From assembly GCF_001423295.1 (NCBI RefSeq), contig NZ_LMNG01000033.1:1-64000 (forward strand): a DNA stretch of 64,000 bases, read 5' to 3'. The DNA comes from Methylobacterium sp. Leaf112. GTDB taxonomy: Bacteria > Pseudomonadota > Alphaproteobacteria > Rhizobiales > Beijerinckiaceae. This document shows, in pieces, positions 45,130 to 54,814 of the stretch. Position numbers and translations under genes: made by a program. The notes beneath the pieces are model-generated. The model was given only the letters and a program-made list of their open reading frames with translations. It did not search any database and was not told the DNA's origin. How positions within the stretch are numbered: the first letter of the stretch is position 1; every line of letters starts with the position of its first letter.

Positions 45130-47645
45130 CCGAGCCCCACGAGCTTCTCCGGCCGCAGGGCGTGCGGACCATTGGGGAAATAGCGGGTCGCGATGGCGTC
45201 GGCCAAGCGCTCGAATTCGTTCTCCAGGCGCGCCAGGGTCGCACCGTCGAACTCGGCCGCTTCGCCCGTGGCGAATTCGGCACCGATCCTGGCGGCGAGG
45301 CGCTGATGCGGCTCGGGCAGTCCGTCGACGCGGAGCGTCGGCAGATCCGACAGGTGCCGCTCGATGGCGACGATCTGGAAGGCGACGGAGCGTGGATTGA
45401 ACGGATCGAGGAGTACCATGTCGCGCACGGGGTCGAGGGCGGCCCCCTGCATGTAGCGTGCGCCGAAGGCGATATGCGAATCGCAGAGCGAGAGCATCAC
45501 GCCGAGATCCTCGGCGGTGGCCGTATCCCCGGCGAATTGGGTCGCGAAGGCGCAGGTGTTGATCACCCGCTCGATGCGCCGCCCGAGATCGACGAAGTGC
45601 CAGCCCGCCGTGCGGTTCATGTTCTCCTGCGCCAGACCCGCGAGGGCGGCGATGAGACCGAGGCCCCGCTCGGCCAAACCGACGAGTTCGGCCTCGGAAT
45701 AGGCACGGGCGTCGCCGATATCGAGGAGGTCCTTGAGATCGGCCAGGACCCGCCAGGCTTCGCCCGAGAGCCGCTCGCGCAGGATCGCCGCGTTGGCGCG
45801 TGCCGAGAGGCTGTGGCACAGGGCGGAACCGAAATTGTCGCGCTGGCTCAGGGCCTCGCGCGCCAAGGTGGCTGTGGGGAGATCGGGGGCCGAAATCGCC
45901 CCCCAATCGTCGAGAAGGGCTCGGATCCGCAACGAGGTCGGAGACCGTGCATCACCGACGATATCGGCGCTGACGGCGGCGCCGACGCTGCCGAGATGCG
46001 CGACCACGAGACGGATCACCGCCTCCGCCCGCTCGACGTAGCGCCCGAACCAGAACAGGTTGTCGGCGGCCCGCGACGGCAGGTGTCCGGCGATTCGACG
46101 CACCTTCTGGGTCGCGGGCTGAATCGTCGGGACCGACTCGACGGGGCCGTCGGAGAGGATCCAGACGTCGGCCGCCTTGATGCCGGCGCGCATCTCGATG
46201 GGGTCGAGGTCGGCACGCTCCGAGATGCGGCAGAAGCCGCCGGGCATCACCCGCCAACCCTCCGGCGTCATTGCGGCGAACACCCGCAAGGCGAAGGGGC
46301 GGGGCACGAGGTGCAGGGAGCCGCCGGTGCGATCCCAACCGGGCGTCGTCGCGAGGGGCGCCCGCTCCTGGGCGACGTAGTCGAACGGTCGGTCGCGTAA
46401 GGCCGACACGACCCGTTCGCGGTCCGCCCCGAAGGCGAGGGGGGCCATGATCGCGTCGCGGGCCATGCCCTTGGGGGGCGTCGCCACCGGCCGGAGCGTC
46501 AGGGCGTCGAGGTTCTGGCGCACATGGGCAAGGCTGTCCGGATCCCCGCACCACCAGGTGCGCGGGCCGGACAATCGAAGGTCGGTGTTCATCATCTGCC
46601 GGGCGATGCCGGGCAGATAGGCGGCGAGGGCACCGGACTCGAGGATGCCGGAGCCCGGCATGTTGCCGACGACGAGGCTTCCATTGCGTAGGGCCTCGAT
46701 CAGGCCCGGGACCCCGAGGCGGGACGACGGGTTCAGTTCGAGGGGGTCGACGTAGTCGGAATCGATGCGGCGCCATAGGGCATCGGCCCGCTTCAGGCCC
46801 GAGACCGTGCGGACATGGAGCGCGCCGTCCTGCATCACGAGGTCGTCGCCCTCGACCAGGAGCAGGCCGAGATAGCGCGCGAGCACCGCCTGCTCGACAT
46901 AGGTCGAACTGAACGGTCCCGACGTGAGCAGGCAGATGCGCGGGTCGCTGCGCTGGGAACCCAGGGCAAGTCCCTGCCGGAGGGCCTGAAAGAACGGCGC
47001 CAGACGCTCGACGTGCAGATCGGTGTAGAGATCCGGAAAGGCGCGGGTGAGCACCATCCGGTTCTCCAGGGCGTAGCCCGGTCCGGACGGCGATTGGGTC
47101 CTGTCGGCCAGCACCTGCCAGCACCCGTCGGGTCCCCGGGTGACGTCGGCGGCATAGAGCTTGAGGAAGCGACCGCCCGGCGGCGTGATGCCCGCGAGGG
47201 GTCGCATGAATTCCGGACTGCCCGCAACGACCGCGGCCGGGAGGAGACCGCCGGCGACGAGGCGGTTGGGGCCGTAGATGTCGGCGAGGATCGCTTCCAT
47301 CAGCTCCGCCCGCTCGACGATGCCTGCGCTCAAGTCCTGCCAGTCGGCCGCCTCCACCATGAACGGGAGGGAGCCGAGCGGCCAAGCGTGATCGCGCTTG
47401 TCGCCGTAGATCCGGTAGGAGATCCCGGTGTCACGGATGTGGCGTACCGCCGAGACGAACCGGGCGGCGATATCCACCTCGGTCAGGTCGCCGAGGTGGT
47501 CGAGGACGCGCGTCCAGGCCGCGCGCGGCTTGCCCGAGGCGTCCATGAATGCATCGGGTACGCCGGAAAGCGGCCGGTAGCCGGAGGTCCAGCGTGCCAG
47601 CCGTTCCGCCCGCCCGGAGACCTCCGCCTCGGCCGCAGCGCTCAT
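45126..47645 (-). CDS. Circularly permuted ATP-grasp fused to alpha-E domain
   Basis: An 839-residue fusion. Residues about 60-490 are a circularly permuted ATP-grasp type 2 ligase (YGPNRLVAGGLLP, LADRTQSPSGPGYALENRMV, LVEGDDLVMQDG, RIDSDYVDPLELNPSSRLGV, IARQMMNTDLRLSGPRTWWC). Residues about 525-830 are an alpha-E domain (PSRAADNLFWFGRYVERAEA, LAGLAQENMNRTAGWHFVDL). In many bacteria these are two separate genes. ATP-grasp enzymes form peptide-like bonds using ATP; the alpha-E role is unknown. It overlaps its neighbours on both sides by 4 bp (ATGA and GTGA), so three proteins are made together. Confidence 0.9.
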   Translation of the reverse strand: MSAAAEAEVSGRAERLARWTSGYRPLSGVPDAFMDASGKPRAAWTRVLDHLGDLTEVDIAARFVSAVRHIRDTGISYRIYGDKRDHAWPLGSLPFMVEAADWQDLSAGIVERAELMEAILADIYGPNRLVAGGLLPAAVVAGSPEFMRPLAGITPPGGRFLKLYAADVTRGPDGCWQVLADRTQSPSGPGYALENRMVLTRAFPDLYTDLHVERLAPFFQALRQGLALGSQRSDPRICLLTSGPFSSTYVEQAVLARYLGLLLVEGDDLVMQDGALHVRTVSGLKRADALWRRIDSDYVDPLELNPSSRLGVPGLIEALRNGSLVVGNMPGSGILESGALAAYLPGIARQMMNTDLRLSGPRTWWCGDPDSLAHVRQNLDALTLRPVATPPKGMARDAIMAPLAFGADRERVVSALRDRPFDYVAQERAPLATTPGWDRTGGSLHLVPRPFALRVFAAMTPEGWRVMPGGFCRISERADLDPIEMRAGIKAADVWILSDGPVESVPTIQPATQKVRRIAGHLPSRAADNLFWFGRYVERAEAVIRLVVAHLGSVGAAVSADIVGDARSPTSLRIRALLDDWGAISAPDLPTATLAREALSQRDNFGSALCHSLSARANAAILRERLSGEAWRVLADLKDLLDIGDARAYSEAELVGLAERGLGLIAALAGLAQENMNRTAGWHFVDLGRRIERVINTCAFATQFAGDTATAEDLGVMLSLCDSHIAFGARYMQGAALDPVRDMVLLDPFNPRSVAFQIVAIERHLSDLPTLRVDGLPEPHQRLAARIGAEFATGEAAEFDGATLARLENEFERLADAIATRYFPNGPHALRPEKLVGLG

Positions 47646-50600
47646 CGCGGAGCCGGGCTCCGCAGGTCGAGGGTCATCGGGAATTCCCGATTGGTCTCCT
47701 CCACGGGCATTTCGACCTTGCCGGGGGTGTGGCCGTGGGCCTGGAAGCGGGCAAGGCGCCGCCCCTCCGCCTCGTAGGTGTTGACCGGGAAGGTCTCGTA
47801 GTTGCGCCCGCCCGGATGGCTGACGTGGTAGCGGCAGCCGCCGAGCGACCGGCCGCTCCAGGCATCGAGAATGTCGATGGTGAGCGGCGCGTGCGCGGGG
47901 ATCGTCGGGTGCAGGGAGGAGGCCGGCTGCCACGCCTTGAAGCGCAGGCCCGCCACCGCCTCGCCGGCCGTGCCCGTGCCGGTCATCGGCAGGCGACGTC
48001 CGTTGCAGGCGATCACGTGCCGGCCGGGCACGAAGCCCTCGACCTTGACCTGCAGCCGCTCCACGGACGAATCGACGTAGCGCACGGTTCCCCCGATGGC
48101 GCCTTCCTCACCCAGCACGTGCCAGGGCTCGAGGGCCTGGCGCAGTTCCAGCTTCACGCCGCCATGCTCCACGGTCCCGAACACGGGAAAGCGGAACTCG
48201 CGCTGCGCCACGAACGCGGCTGGATCGAAATCGTAGCCGGCGCCCCGGAGATCCTCCAGCACGTCGAGGAAGTCGGACCACAGGAAGTGGGGCAGCATGA
48301 AACGATCGTGCAGACCCGTGCCCCAGCGGACACAACCGCCCTCCTGCGGCTCGCGCCACAGCCAAGCCACGATGGCGCGCAGCAGGAGTTGCTGGGCCAG
48401 ACTCATGCGCGGGTCCGGCGGCATCTCGAACGAGCGGAATTCGAGAAGCCCGAGCCGTCCCGTCGGGCCGTCGGGCGAGTAGAGCTTGTCGATGCAGATC
48501 TCGGAGCGGTGGGTGTTGCCCGTCACGTCCACGAGGATATTGCGGAAGATGCGATCGACCAGCCAGCGCGGGATGTTGGGCTCGTCGGGTTTCGGCACCT
48601 GCGCCATGGCGATCTCGAGCTCGTAGAGCCCGTCGTGGCGCGCCTCGTCCATGCGTGGAGCTTGGCTCGTCGGGCCGATGTAGAGTCCGGCGAACAGGTA
48701 CGACATGGCCGGATGGCGTTGCCAGTACAGCACCAGGCTCTTCAGGAGGTCGGGCCGGCGCAGGAACGGTGAATCCGTCGGCGTGGCGCCGCCGAGCACG
48801 ACGTGATTGCCGCCGCCGGTGCCGGTGTGGCGACCGTCGGTCATGAATTTCTGCGCGCCGAGGCGGATCTGGCGTGCGTCCTCGTAGAGGTCCGTGGTGA
48901 TCGTCACGGCATCGCGCCAGGACGGAGCAGGATGGACGTTGACCTCGATGACGCCGGGGTCCGGGGTGACCTTGATGACGTTCATGCGCGGATCGAACGG
49001 CGGCTCGTAGCCCTCGATGTGCAAGGTCTGCTTGAGTTCGGCCGCCGCGTCCTCGAGATGGCCGAGGAGTTCGAGATACTCGTCCACCCGTTCCAGGGGC
49101 GGCATGAATACGTGAATGATGCCGTTGCGCGGCTCCACGGCGAAGGCCGTGCGCACCGCGACGCCGGTCATGCCCGACCCGTTGATGGTCTCGGCGCCCG
49201 GATGGCCTTCCGGCAGGGCGTCGCGTGCCTCCAGGGGGTCCTGGGGCTGGTAGTAGGGATAGCTCTGCGGCGGCACGTAGGGCAGCGACGAGAGCGGCAA
49301 GCGGTAGCCGACGGGGGAATCGCCCGGCGTGAGGAAGGCGTGACCGCGCCGGAACTCCCAGGCTTCCGAGACCCAGATGCGGTCCGCAGCACCCTCCCGG
49401 CCTGTCGGAAGGCTCGCTAGCGGCAACGCGTATCCGGCGGGAGCGCCGAGCCCGCGCTCGAACACCCTCGCCATGCGAGCGTTGGTCTCGGGATTCGGAA
49501 ATCTCGGTTCCGAAGTGGTGACGTTGACGGGAAGCTCATCGCGCTTCTCCGTCCAGTAGACCGGATCCTCGTAGGCGGGAAAGACATAGGGACCGAGCCC
49601 GATGCGCTTGGCGACCCCGTCGATCAGGGCCTTGGCTTGGGTCGCGTTGGCGTCGCGCGGTCCATCCTCGGCGGCAATCAGACTGTCGTCCTTCCACACC
49701 GGTACGCCGTCGCGGCGCCAGTACAGGGCGAAGGCCCAGCGCGGCAGGCTCTCGCCCGGATACCACTTGCCCTGGCCGTAATGGAGCATGCCGCCGGGTG
49801 CGAAGCGCGTGCGCAGGCGCCGGATGAGCTTGTCGGCCAAGCCGCGTTTCGTCGGTCCCACGGCGGCGGCGTTCCACTCCGCCGATTCGAAATCGTCGAT
49901 GGACACGAAAGTCGGCTCGCCGCCCATGGTCAGGCGCACGTCCTGCTCGGCCAGATCCACGTCGATGCGGTCGCCGAGCGCGTCCATGGCCGCCCAGATC
50001 TCGTCGGAGAACGGCTTGGTGATCCGCGGGGCCTCGGCGACCCGCGTCACCGTCATCTCGAAGCCGAACGCGACCTCGGCCGGCTCGGCGAGCCCCGAGA
50101 TGGGCGCAGCCGAGTTGTAGTGCGGGGTCGCGGCGAGCGGGATGTGGCCCTCGCCGCAGAGAAGGCCGGACGTGGCGTCGAGGCCGATCCAGCCGGCGCC
50201 CGGGAGATAGACCTCGGCCCAGGCATGCAGGTCGGTGAAATCGGTGGAGGTCCCGACGGGGCCGTCGACCGCGGTGGTGTCGGGGATGAGCTGGATCAGG
50301 TAGCCGGAAACGAAACGGGCGGCCATCCCGAGGCGGCGCAGGATCTGAACCATCAGCCACGCGGAATCGCGGCACGAACCGCTCTTCAGGGTCAGGGTCT
50401 CGGCGGCGCTCTGCACGCCCGGCTCCATGCGGACGCCGTAGGTGATCTCGCCCGCCACCTGGGCGTTGAGGGCCACGAGGAACAGGACCGTGTTCGGTTC
50501 GGCCGGAAGGCGGGTCAGGAATTCGTCGACCTCAGGCGCCATGGCCTCATCGAGCACGAGGTAGGGCTTCAGCTCCGCCGTGAGATCGTCGGCGTAGGTG

Positions 50601-50911
50601 AAGCCGCGCGCCTGGGCATACTCCTCCACGAAGAAGTCGAACGGGTTGATCACCGACATGTCGGCGGTGAGATCGACCTCGATCTTCAGCTCGGTGGTCT
50701 TCTCGGGGAAGATGAGACGCGCGAGCCAGTTTCCGTTCGGGTCCTGCTGCCAGTTGATGAAGTGGTTCTCGGGCAGGATCTTGAGGGAGTAGGCCGGTAC
50801 GGCGGTGCGCGTGTGCGGCGCGGGCCGCAGGCGGATCACCTGTGGACCGAGCGCGATCGGCCGGTCGTAGGTGTAGTGCGTGACGTGGTGCAGGGCGGCT
50901 TTGATCGACAC
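47642..50911 (-). CDS. Large transglutaminase / DUF2126 protein
   Basis: A 1089-residue protein. The N-terminal 290 residues are a bacterial transglutaminase region with triad Cys (LKSGSCRDSAWLM), His (DLHAWAEVYLPG) and Asp (WIGLDATSGL). The remaining 800 are DUF2126 (YGQGKWYPGESLPRWAFALY, TGTGGGNHVVLGGATPTDSP, FRSFEMPPDPRMSLAQQLLL), which has been proposed to be a glutamine-synthetase/amidoligase-like catalytic domain. It leads the operon, with GTG 50911 as start, and overlaps the next gene by 4 bp. No secretion signal. The product of the pathway is unknown. Confidence 0.9.
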   Translation of the reverse strand: MSIKAALHHVTHYTYDRPIALGPQVIRLRPAPHTRTAVPAYSLKILPENHFINWQQDPNGNWLARLIFPEKTTELKIEVDLTADMSVINPFDFFVEEYAQARGFTYADDLTAELKPYLVLDEAMAPEVDEFLTRLPAEPNTVLFLVALNAQVAGEITYGVRMEPGVQSAAETLTLKSGSCRDSAWLMVQILRRLGMAARFVSGYLIQLIPDTTAVDGPVGTSTDFTDLHAWAEVYLPGAGWIGLDATSGLLCGEGHIPLAATPHYNSAAPISGLAEPAEVAFGFEMTVTRVAEAPRITKPFSDEIWAAMDALGDRIDVDLAEQDVRLTMGGEPTFVSIDDFESAEWNAAAVGPTKRGLADKLIRRLRTRFAPGGMLHYGQGKWYPGESLPRWAFALYWRRDGVPVWKDDSLIAAEDGPRDANATQAKALIDGVAKRIGLGPYVFPAYEDPVYWTEKRDELPVNVTTSEPRFPNPETNARMARVFERGLGAPAGYALPLASLPTGREGAADRIWVSEAWEFRRGHAFLTPGDSPVGYRLPLSSLPYVPPQSYPYYQPQDPLEARDALPEGHPGAETINGSGMTGVAVRTAFAVEPRNGIIHVFMPPLERVDEYLELLGHLEDAAAELKQTLHIEGYEPPFDPRMNVIKVTPDPGVIEVNVHPAPSWRDAVTITTDLYEDARQIRLGAQKFMTDGRHTGTGGGNHVVLGGATPTDSPFLRRPDLLKSLVLYWQRHPAMSYLFAGLYIGPTSQAPRMDEARHDGLYELEIAMAQVPKPDEPNIPRWLVDRIFRNILVDVTGNTHRSEICIDKLYSPDGPTGRLGLLEFRSFEMPPDPRMSLAQQLLLRAIVAWLWREPQEGGCVRWGTGLHDRFMLPHFLWSDFLDVLEDLRGAGYDFDPAAFVAQREFRFPVFGTVEHGGVKLELRQALEPWHVLGEEGAIGGTVRYVDSSVERLQVKVEGFVPGRHVIACNGRRLPMTGTGTAGEAVAGLRFKAWQPASSLHPTIPAHAPLTIDILDAWSGRSLGGCRYHVSHPGGRNYETFPVNTYEAEGRRLARFQAHGHTPGKVEMPVEETNREFPMTLDLRSPAPR

Positions 50912-51263
50912 GGGGACTCCCGCAGTACCAGGGCGTGGGGCCGGAGGGGCGTGGACACGCCCGATCCGGCTGCGGAGAACCGGGCCACCGCCCTGCGGTG
51001 CTCCCGGGGGATGCTGTCTTCAAGCCATACGCCAACGGTCGCGCTTGTGCGATGGGCTTGCCGACGATGTGCCGTCGTGCCGTGGGGCACAGACCTCGCA
51101 TCGAAGCGAGTCCGTAAGCAAGTTCCGTGCATGATCCGCTGGCGGCCCGGTCTGGGAACATAGTCGGACGTCACCGCTTAGCTCACCGCGTCGGGGGGCG
51201 GGTCGTTCCCGGTGGGCACGTGGTGCTTGAGGGTGGTTAAGGGACGGGCATCGGAACGGCATC
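50912..51263. other. Divergent intergenic region, no gene seen
   Basis: These 352 bp separate the DUF2126 operon (minus) from the zincin gene (plus) and should carry both promoters. ORFs in it lack ribosome sites and do not resemble proteins. No strong palindrome or RNA structure was seen. Confidence 0.5.
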
Positions 51264-52424
51264 ATGAAGATCTTCCAGTGCCAGGCCTGCGATCAGCCCG
51301 TCAGCTTCGAAAGCACGGCTTGCGAGAGCTGCCAGCGCCGCCTCGGCTATGTGGGCGAAGTGCACGAGATGTCGGCACTGGAGCCCGTCGGCGAGATCTG
51401 GCACGCCTATGCCAACCCGACCCGCAAGTATCGCTTCTGCGCCAATGCGGAGCACGGCGCCTGCAACTGGCTCGTGCCCGACGACATGCCGGAGCGGTAT
51501 TGTACCGCCTGTCGTCACAACCGTGTGGTGCCGGACCTCGGCATCACCTGGAACCTCACGCGCTGGCGCCAGATCGAGGCGGCCAAGCATCGGCTGTTCT
51601 ACTCCCTGCTCCGCCTGAACCTGCCGCTGATGAACCGGACGGAGAATCCCACCACGGGGCTCGCCTTCGACTTCCTGGTCGATCCGTCGGAGAGCTACCG
51701 CATCGGGCCGCCCGTCCTGACGGGGCACCACAGCGGCATCATCACCCTGAACATCGCCGAGGCCGACGACGTCGAGCGCGAGCGGCGGCGGATGCTGTTC
51801 GGCGAGTACTATCGCACCCTGCTGGGGCACTTCCGGCACGAGATCGGGCATTACTTCTGGAACGTGCTGGTGCGCTTCGACCAGAGTTTGTGGACGTTCC
51901 GGTCGCTGTTCGGCGACGAGCGGGACAATTACGGTCGTGCACTGCAGCGGCACTACCGGGAAGGCGCACCGCCGGACTGGGAGGAATCCCACGTCAGCGC
52001 CTACGCCACCAGCCATCCGTGGGAGGATTTCGCCGAGACCTGGGCACAGTATCTCCACATCGTCGACACGGTGGAGACGGCCGGCACCTTCGAACTTCAC
52101 GTGCGGCCGCGCCTGCGCAACGGGCCGGCGGACCCCGTCGTGATCGACTACGATCCCTACCAGATTCCGGATTTCAGCCGCCTGGTCGAAGCGTGGCTGC
52201 CGCTCACCTACGCGGTGAACTCCCTGAGCCGCAGCATGGGGCAGCCGGCGCTCTACCCGTTCAAGCTGACGCCGGCGGTGATCGCCAAGCTGTCCTTCGT
52301 CCACGAGCGCATCGTCACCATGCGGTGCATGGGCCATGGCATGGACAGCGAGGAGGCCGGATCGGAAATCCTGAAGGCGGTCATCACCGGTCTTCGCAAG
52401 CGCGTCGCTGCACCGAACGTCTGA
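51264..52424 (+). CDS. Zinc-ribbon zincin metallopeptidase
   Basis: A 386-residue protein with cysteine pairs in an N-terminal zinc ribbon (CQACDQP, CESCQRR; Cys6, Cys9, Cys20, Cys23) and more Cys at 59, 67, 80 and 83. The catalytic part has His192-Glu193-x2-His196 in RHEIGHYFW and a later Glu in WEDFAETWAQYL, a zincin active site. It matches the predicted zinc-binding metallopeptidase family that recurs next to alpha-E, ATP-grasp and transglutaminase genes. Its divergent position here fits that pattern, suggesting it processes or removes the product. No signal peptide. Confidence 0.88.
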   Translation: MKIFQCQACDQPVSFESTACESCQRRLGYVGEVHEMSALEPVGEIWHAYANPTRKYRFCANAEHGACNWLVPDDMPERYCTACRHNRVVPDLGITWNLTRWRQIEAAKHRLFYSLLRLNLPLMNRTENPTTGLAFDFLVDPSESYRIGPPVLTGHHSGIITLNIAEADDVERERRRMLFGEYYRTLLGHFRHEIGHYFWNVLVRFDQSLWTFRSLFGDERDNYGRALQRHYREGAPPDWEESHVSAYATSHPWEDFAETWAQYLHIVDTVETAGTFELHVRPRLRNGPADPVVIDYDPYQIPDFSRLVEAWLPLTYAVNSLSRSMGQPALYPFKLTPAVIAKLSFVHERIVTMRCMGHGMDSEEAGSEILKAVITGLRKRVAAPNV

Positions 52425-52442
52425 TGTCCGGCGCGGTCGGTC

Positions 52443-54065
52443 TCAGCTCCGCAGGCCGGGCGCTTCCTGGCCGGTGCGGGCGACGTACTCCGTGTAACCG
52501 CCGCCATACTGGTGGATTCCCTCGGGGGTCACTTCGAGCACCCGGTTCGACAGAGCGGCCAGGAAGTGCCGGTCATGGCTCACGAACAGCATGGTGCCCT
52601 CGTAGGCCGAAAGCGCCGCGATGAGCATCTCCTTCGTGCCCATGTCGAGGTGGTTGGTCGGCTCGTCGAGGACGAGGAAGTTCGGGGGATCGAACAGCAT
52701 CAGGGCCATGACGAGACGAGCCTTCTCTCCGCCCGACAGCACGCGGCAGCGCTTCTCGACATCGTCGCCGGAGAAGCCGAAGCACCCGGCGAGGGCGCGC
52801 AGGGACCCTTGCGCGGCCTGTGGGAACGCATCTTCCAGGGACTGGAACACCGTGCGCTCGCCGTCGAGCAGATCCATGGCGTGCTGGGCGAAGTAGCCGA
52901 GCTTGACGCTGCCGCCGACGGAGACGGTGCCGTCATCGGCCTGGGTCGAGCCGGTGACGAGCTTCAGGAGCGTCGACTTGCCGGCGCCGTTGATGCCCAT
53001 GACGCACCAGCGCTCCTTGCGCCGGATGGAGAAATCGAACCCCTCGTAGATCCGGCGGCTGCCGTAGCTCTTGTGGACGTTCTTGAGCATCACGACGTCT
53101 TCGCCCGAACGCGGCGGAGCCTGGAAGTCGAAGGCCACGGATTGACGGCGCTTCGGGGGCTCGACCCGCTCGATCTTGTCGAGCTTCTTCACTCGGCTCT
53201 GCACCTGCGCCGCGTGCGAGGCGCGCGCCTTGAAGCGCTCGATGAACTTGATTTCCTTGGCCAGCATCGCCTGCTGCCGCTCGAATTGGGCCTGCTGGTG
53301 CGTCTCGTTAAGCGCCCGCTGCTGCTCGTAGAACGCGTAGTCGCCGGAATAGGTGGTGAGCGTGCCGCCGTCGATCTCGATCACCTTGGTGACAATGCGG
53401 TTCATGAACTCGCGATCGTGCGAGGTCATCAAGAGAGCGCCCTCGTAGTTCTTGAGAAAGGCCTCCAACCAGATCAGGCTCTCGATGTCGAGGTGGTTGG
53501 AGGGCTCGTCCAGCAGCATCACGTCGGGGTTCATGAGGAGGATTCGGGCGAGAGCCACGCGCATCTTCCATCCGCCCGACAGCTTGCCGACGTCGCCGTC
53601 CATCATGCCTTGCGAGAAGCTCAGGCCCGCCAGCACCTCGTAGGCCCGGCCTTCGAGGGCGTAGCCGTCGAGTTCCTCGAAGCGTGCCTGGACCTCACCG
53701 TAGCGCTCGATGAGCGCCTCCATCTCGTCCACGCGGTCGGGGTCGGCGAGCCCCGCCTCAAGGGCCTTCAACTCGGTGCCGACGACGCTGACGGGGCCGG
53801 CGCCATCCATCACCGCCGAGACCACGGAGCACCCGGACATCTCGCCCACATCCTGGCTGAAATACCCGATGGTGATGCCCTTGTCGGTGGCGACCTGACC
53901 CTCGTCGGGCTCCTCCTCGCCGGTGATCATCCGGAACAGGGTGGTCTTGCCGGCGCCGTTGGGGCCGACGAGCCCGACCTTCTCGCCCTTCTGAAGGGCG
54001 GCGGACGCTTCGATGAAGACGATCTGCCGGCCGTTCTGCTTGCCGATTTTTTCGAGGCGGATCAT
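52443..54065 (-). CDS. ABC-F family ATPase (YbiT/EttA-like)
   Basis: This 540-residue soluble protein has two ABC ATPase domains and no membrane part. Domain 1 has Walker A GPNGAGKTT (34-42), LSGGWKMR signature and DEPSNHLD; domain 2 has GINGAGKST, LSGGEKARL and DEPTNHLD. A charged linker of about 80 residues (RALNETHQQAQFERQQAM) joins them and would contact the ribosome exit or P-site tRNA. ABC-F proteins relieve stalled ribosomes; without the long C-terminal coil of Uup it is nearer to YbiT. It converges on the zincin gene with 18 bp between. Confidence 0.92.
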   Translation of the reverse strand: MIRLEKIGKQNGRQIVFIEASAALQKGEKVGLVGPNGAGKTTLFRMITGEEEPDEGQVATDKGITIGYFSQDVGEMSGCSVVSAVMDGAGPVSVVGTELKALEAGLADPDRVDEMEALIERYGEVQARFEELDGYALEGRAYEVLAGLSFSQGMMDGDVGKLSGGWKMRVALARILLMNPDVMLLDEPSNHLDIESLIWLEAFLKNYEGALLMTSHDREFMNRIVTKVIEIDGGTLTTYSGDYAFYEQQRALNETHQQAQFERQQAMLAKEIKFIERFKARASHAAQVQSRVKKLDKIERVEPPKRRQSVAFDFQAPPRSGEDVVMLKNVHKSYGSRRIYEGFDFSIRRKERWCVMGINGAGKSTLLKLVTGSTQADDGTVSVGGSVKLGYFAQHAMDLLDGERTVFQSLEDAFPQAAQGSLRALAGCFGFSGDDVEKRCRVLSGGEKARLVMALMLFDPPNFLVLDEPTNHLDMGTKEMLIAALSAYEGTMLFVSHDRHFLAALSNRVLEVTPEGIHQYGGGYTEYVARTGQEAPGLRS

Positions 54066-54137
54066 GCGCGCACGGGACCTTGTCTGGGGTCTCGCGCCTT
54101 TACGGCATGGCGCGTCCGAGCGGAAGGGAAGGCAGCC

Positions 54138-54548
54138 TCAATCGTCTGCCCGTGCGGGCAGATCGACGGCCCGCGGCCGGCCGGCATCGTCGATGGCCAC
54201 GAAGGTGAAGGTCGCCTCCGTGACCTTCTCTCGGACCTGGGTGCGGAAGCGCCGAGCCCAGGCCTCGACCTCGATCTTCATCGACGTGCGCCCGACGTGC
54301 CCGACGCGGGTGTAGACGCAGAGGACGTCGCCGACACGAACCGGCCGAATGAAGGTCATGGCGTCCACCGCCACGGTGACGACGCGTCCCTGGGCCCTGT
54401 CGACGCCCGCGATGCCGCCGGCCTGATCCATCTGCGACATCACCCATCCGCCGAAGATGTCGCCGTTGGCGTTGGTGTCCGCCGGCATCGCGCTGGTTCG
54501 AACGGTGAGATCGCCGCGCGGACCTCCACCTTCCTCTTCGACCGTCAT
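54138..54548 (-). CDS. Acyl-CoA thioesterase, YciA family
   Basis: A 136-residue hotdog-fold enzyme that hydrolyses acyl-CoA to free acid and CoA. The family core is ADTNANGDIFGGWVMSQMDQ, with the catalytic Asp in the following helix (MDQAGGIAG), and VTVAVDAMTFIRPVRVGDVL. It is likely hexameric and cytoplasmic. A good AAAGGCGGAT ribosome site precedes ATG 54548. It follows a very small membrane-protein gene on the same strand by 75 bp and precedes the ABC-F gene by 72 bp. Confidence 0.92.
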   Translation of the reverse strand: MTVEEEGGGPRGDLTVRTSAMPADTNANGDIFGGWVMSQMDQAGGIAGVDRAQGRVVTVAVDAMTFIRPVRVGDVLCVYTRVGHVGRTSMKIEVEAWARRFRTQVREKVTEATFTFVAIDDAGRPRAVDLPARADD

Positions 54549-54623
54549 ACCAATCCGCCTTTGCGTTTCATACAGCCCGATCCTACGCAGACTTCCTGCC
54601 GTCGGGGGGCGGCGTCGCCACCT

Positions 54624-54752
54624 TCACGGTAGCAGTCCCGTGAGTTTGAGACCGCCCGCGAGGATCACGGCGCCGACCGACATCAGAAGCTCGAGGGGGA
54701 TCGAATGCCAGAGGCCATGGGCTGGCACTTCGGTCGCGGTGAGTTCGGTCAT
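54624..54752 (-). CDS. 42-residue single-helix membrane protein
   Basis: A small gene with a strong ribosome site (CGGAGGCAG, 7 bases before ATG 54752). The product starts MTELTATEVPAHGLWHSIPL and has one hydrophobic helix (about residues 18-38: PLELLMSVGAVILAGGLKL), ending TGLLP. It should span or line the inner membrane. No family is recognised. AT-rich DNA with repeated ATGCA boxes upstream should be its promoter. The thioesterase gene follows at 75 bp. Confidence 0.7.
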   Translation of the reverse strand: MTELTATEVPAHGLWHSIPLELLMSVGAVILAGGLKLTGLLP

Positions 54753-54814
54753 GGTCTGCCTCCGAGAGCCCCGAGGATGAAGCTCGCATCGCCGCTAAGA
54801 CCTATCGCACGATC

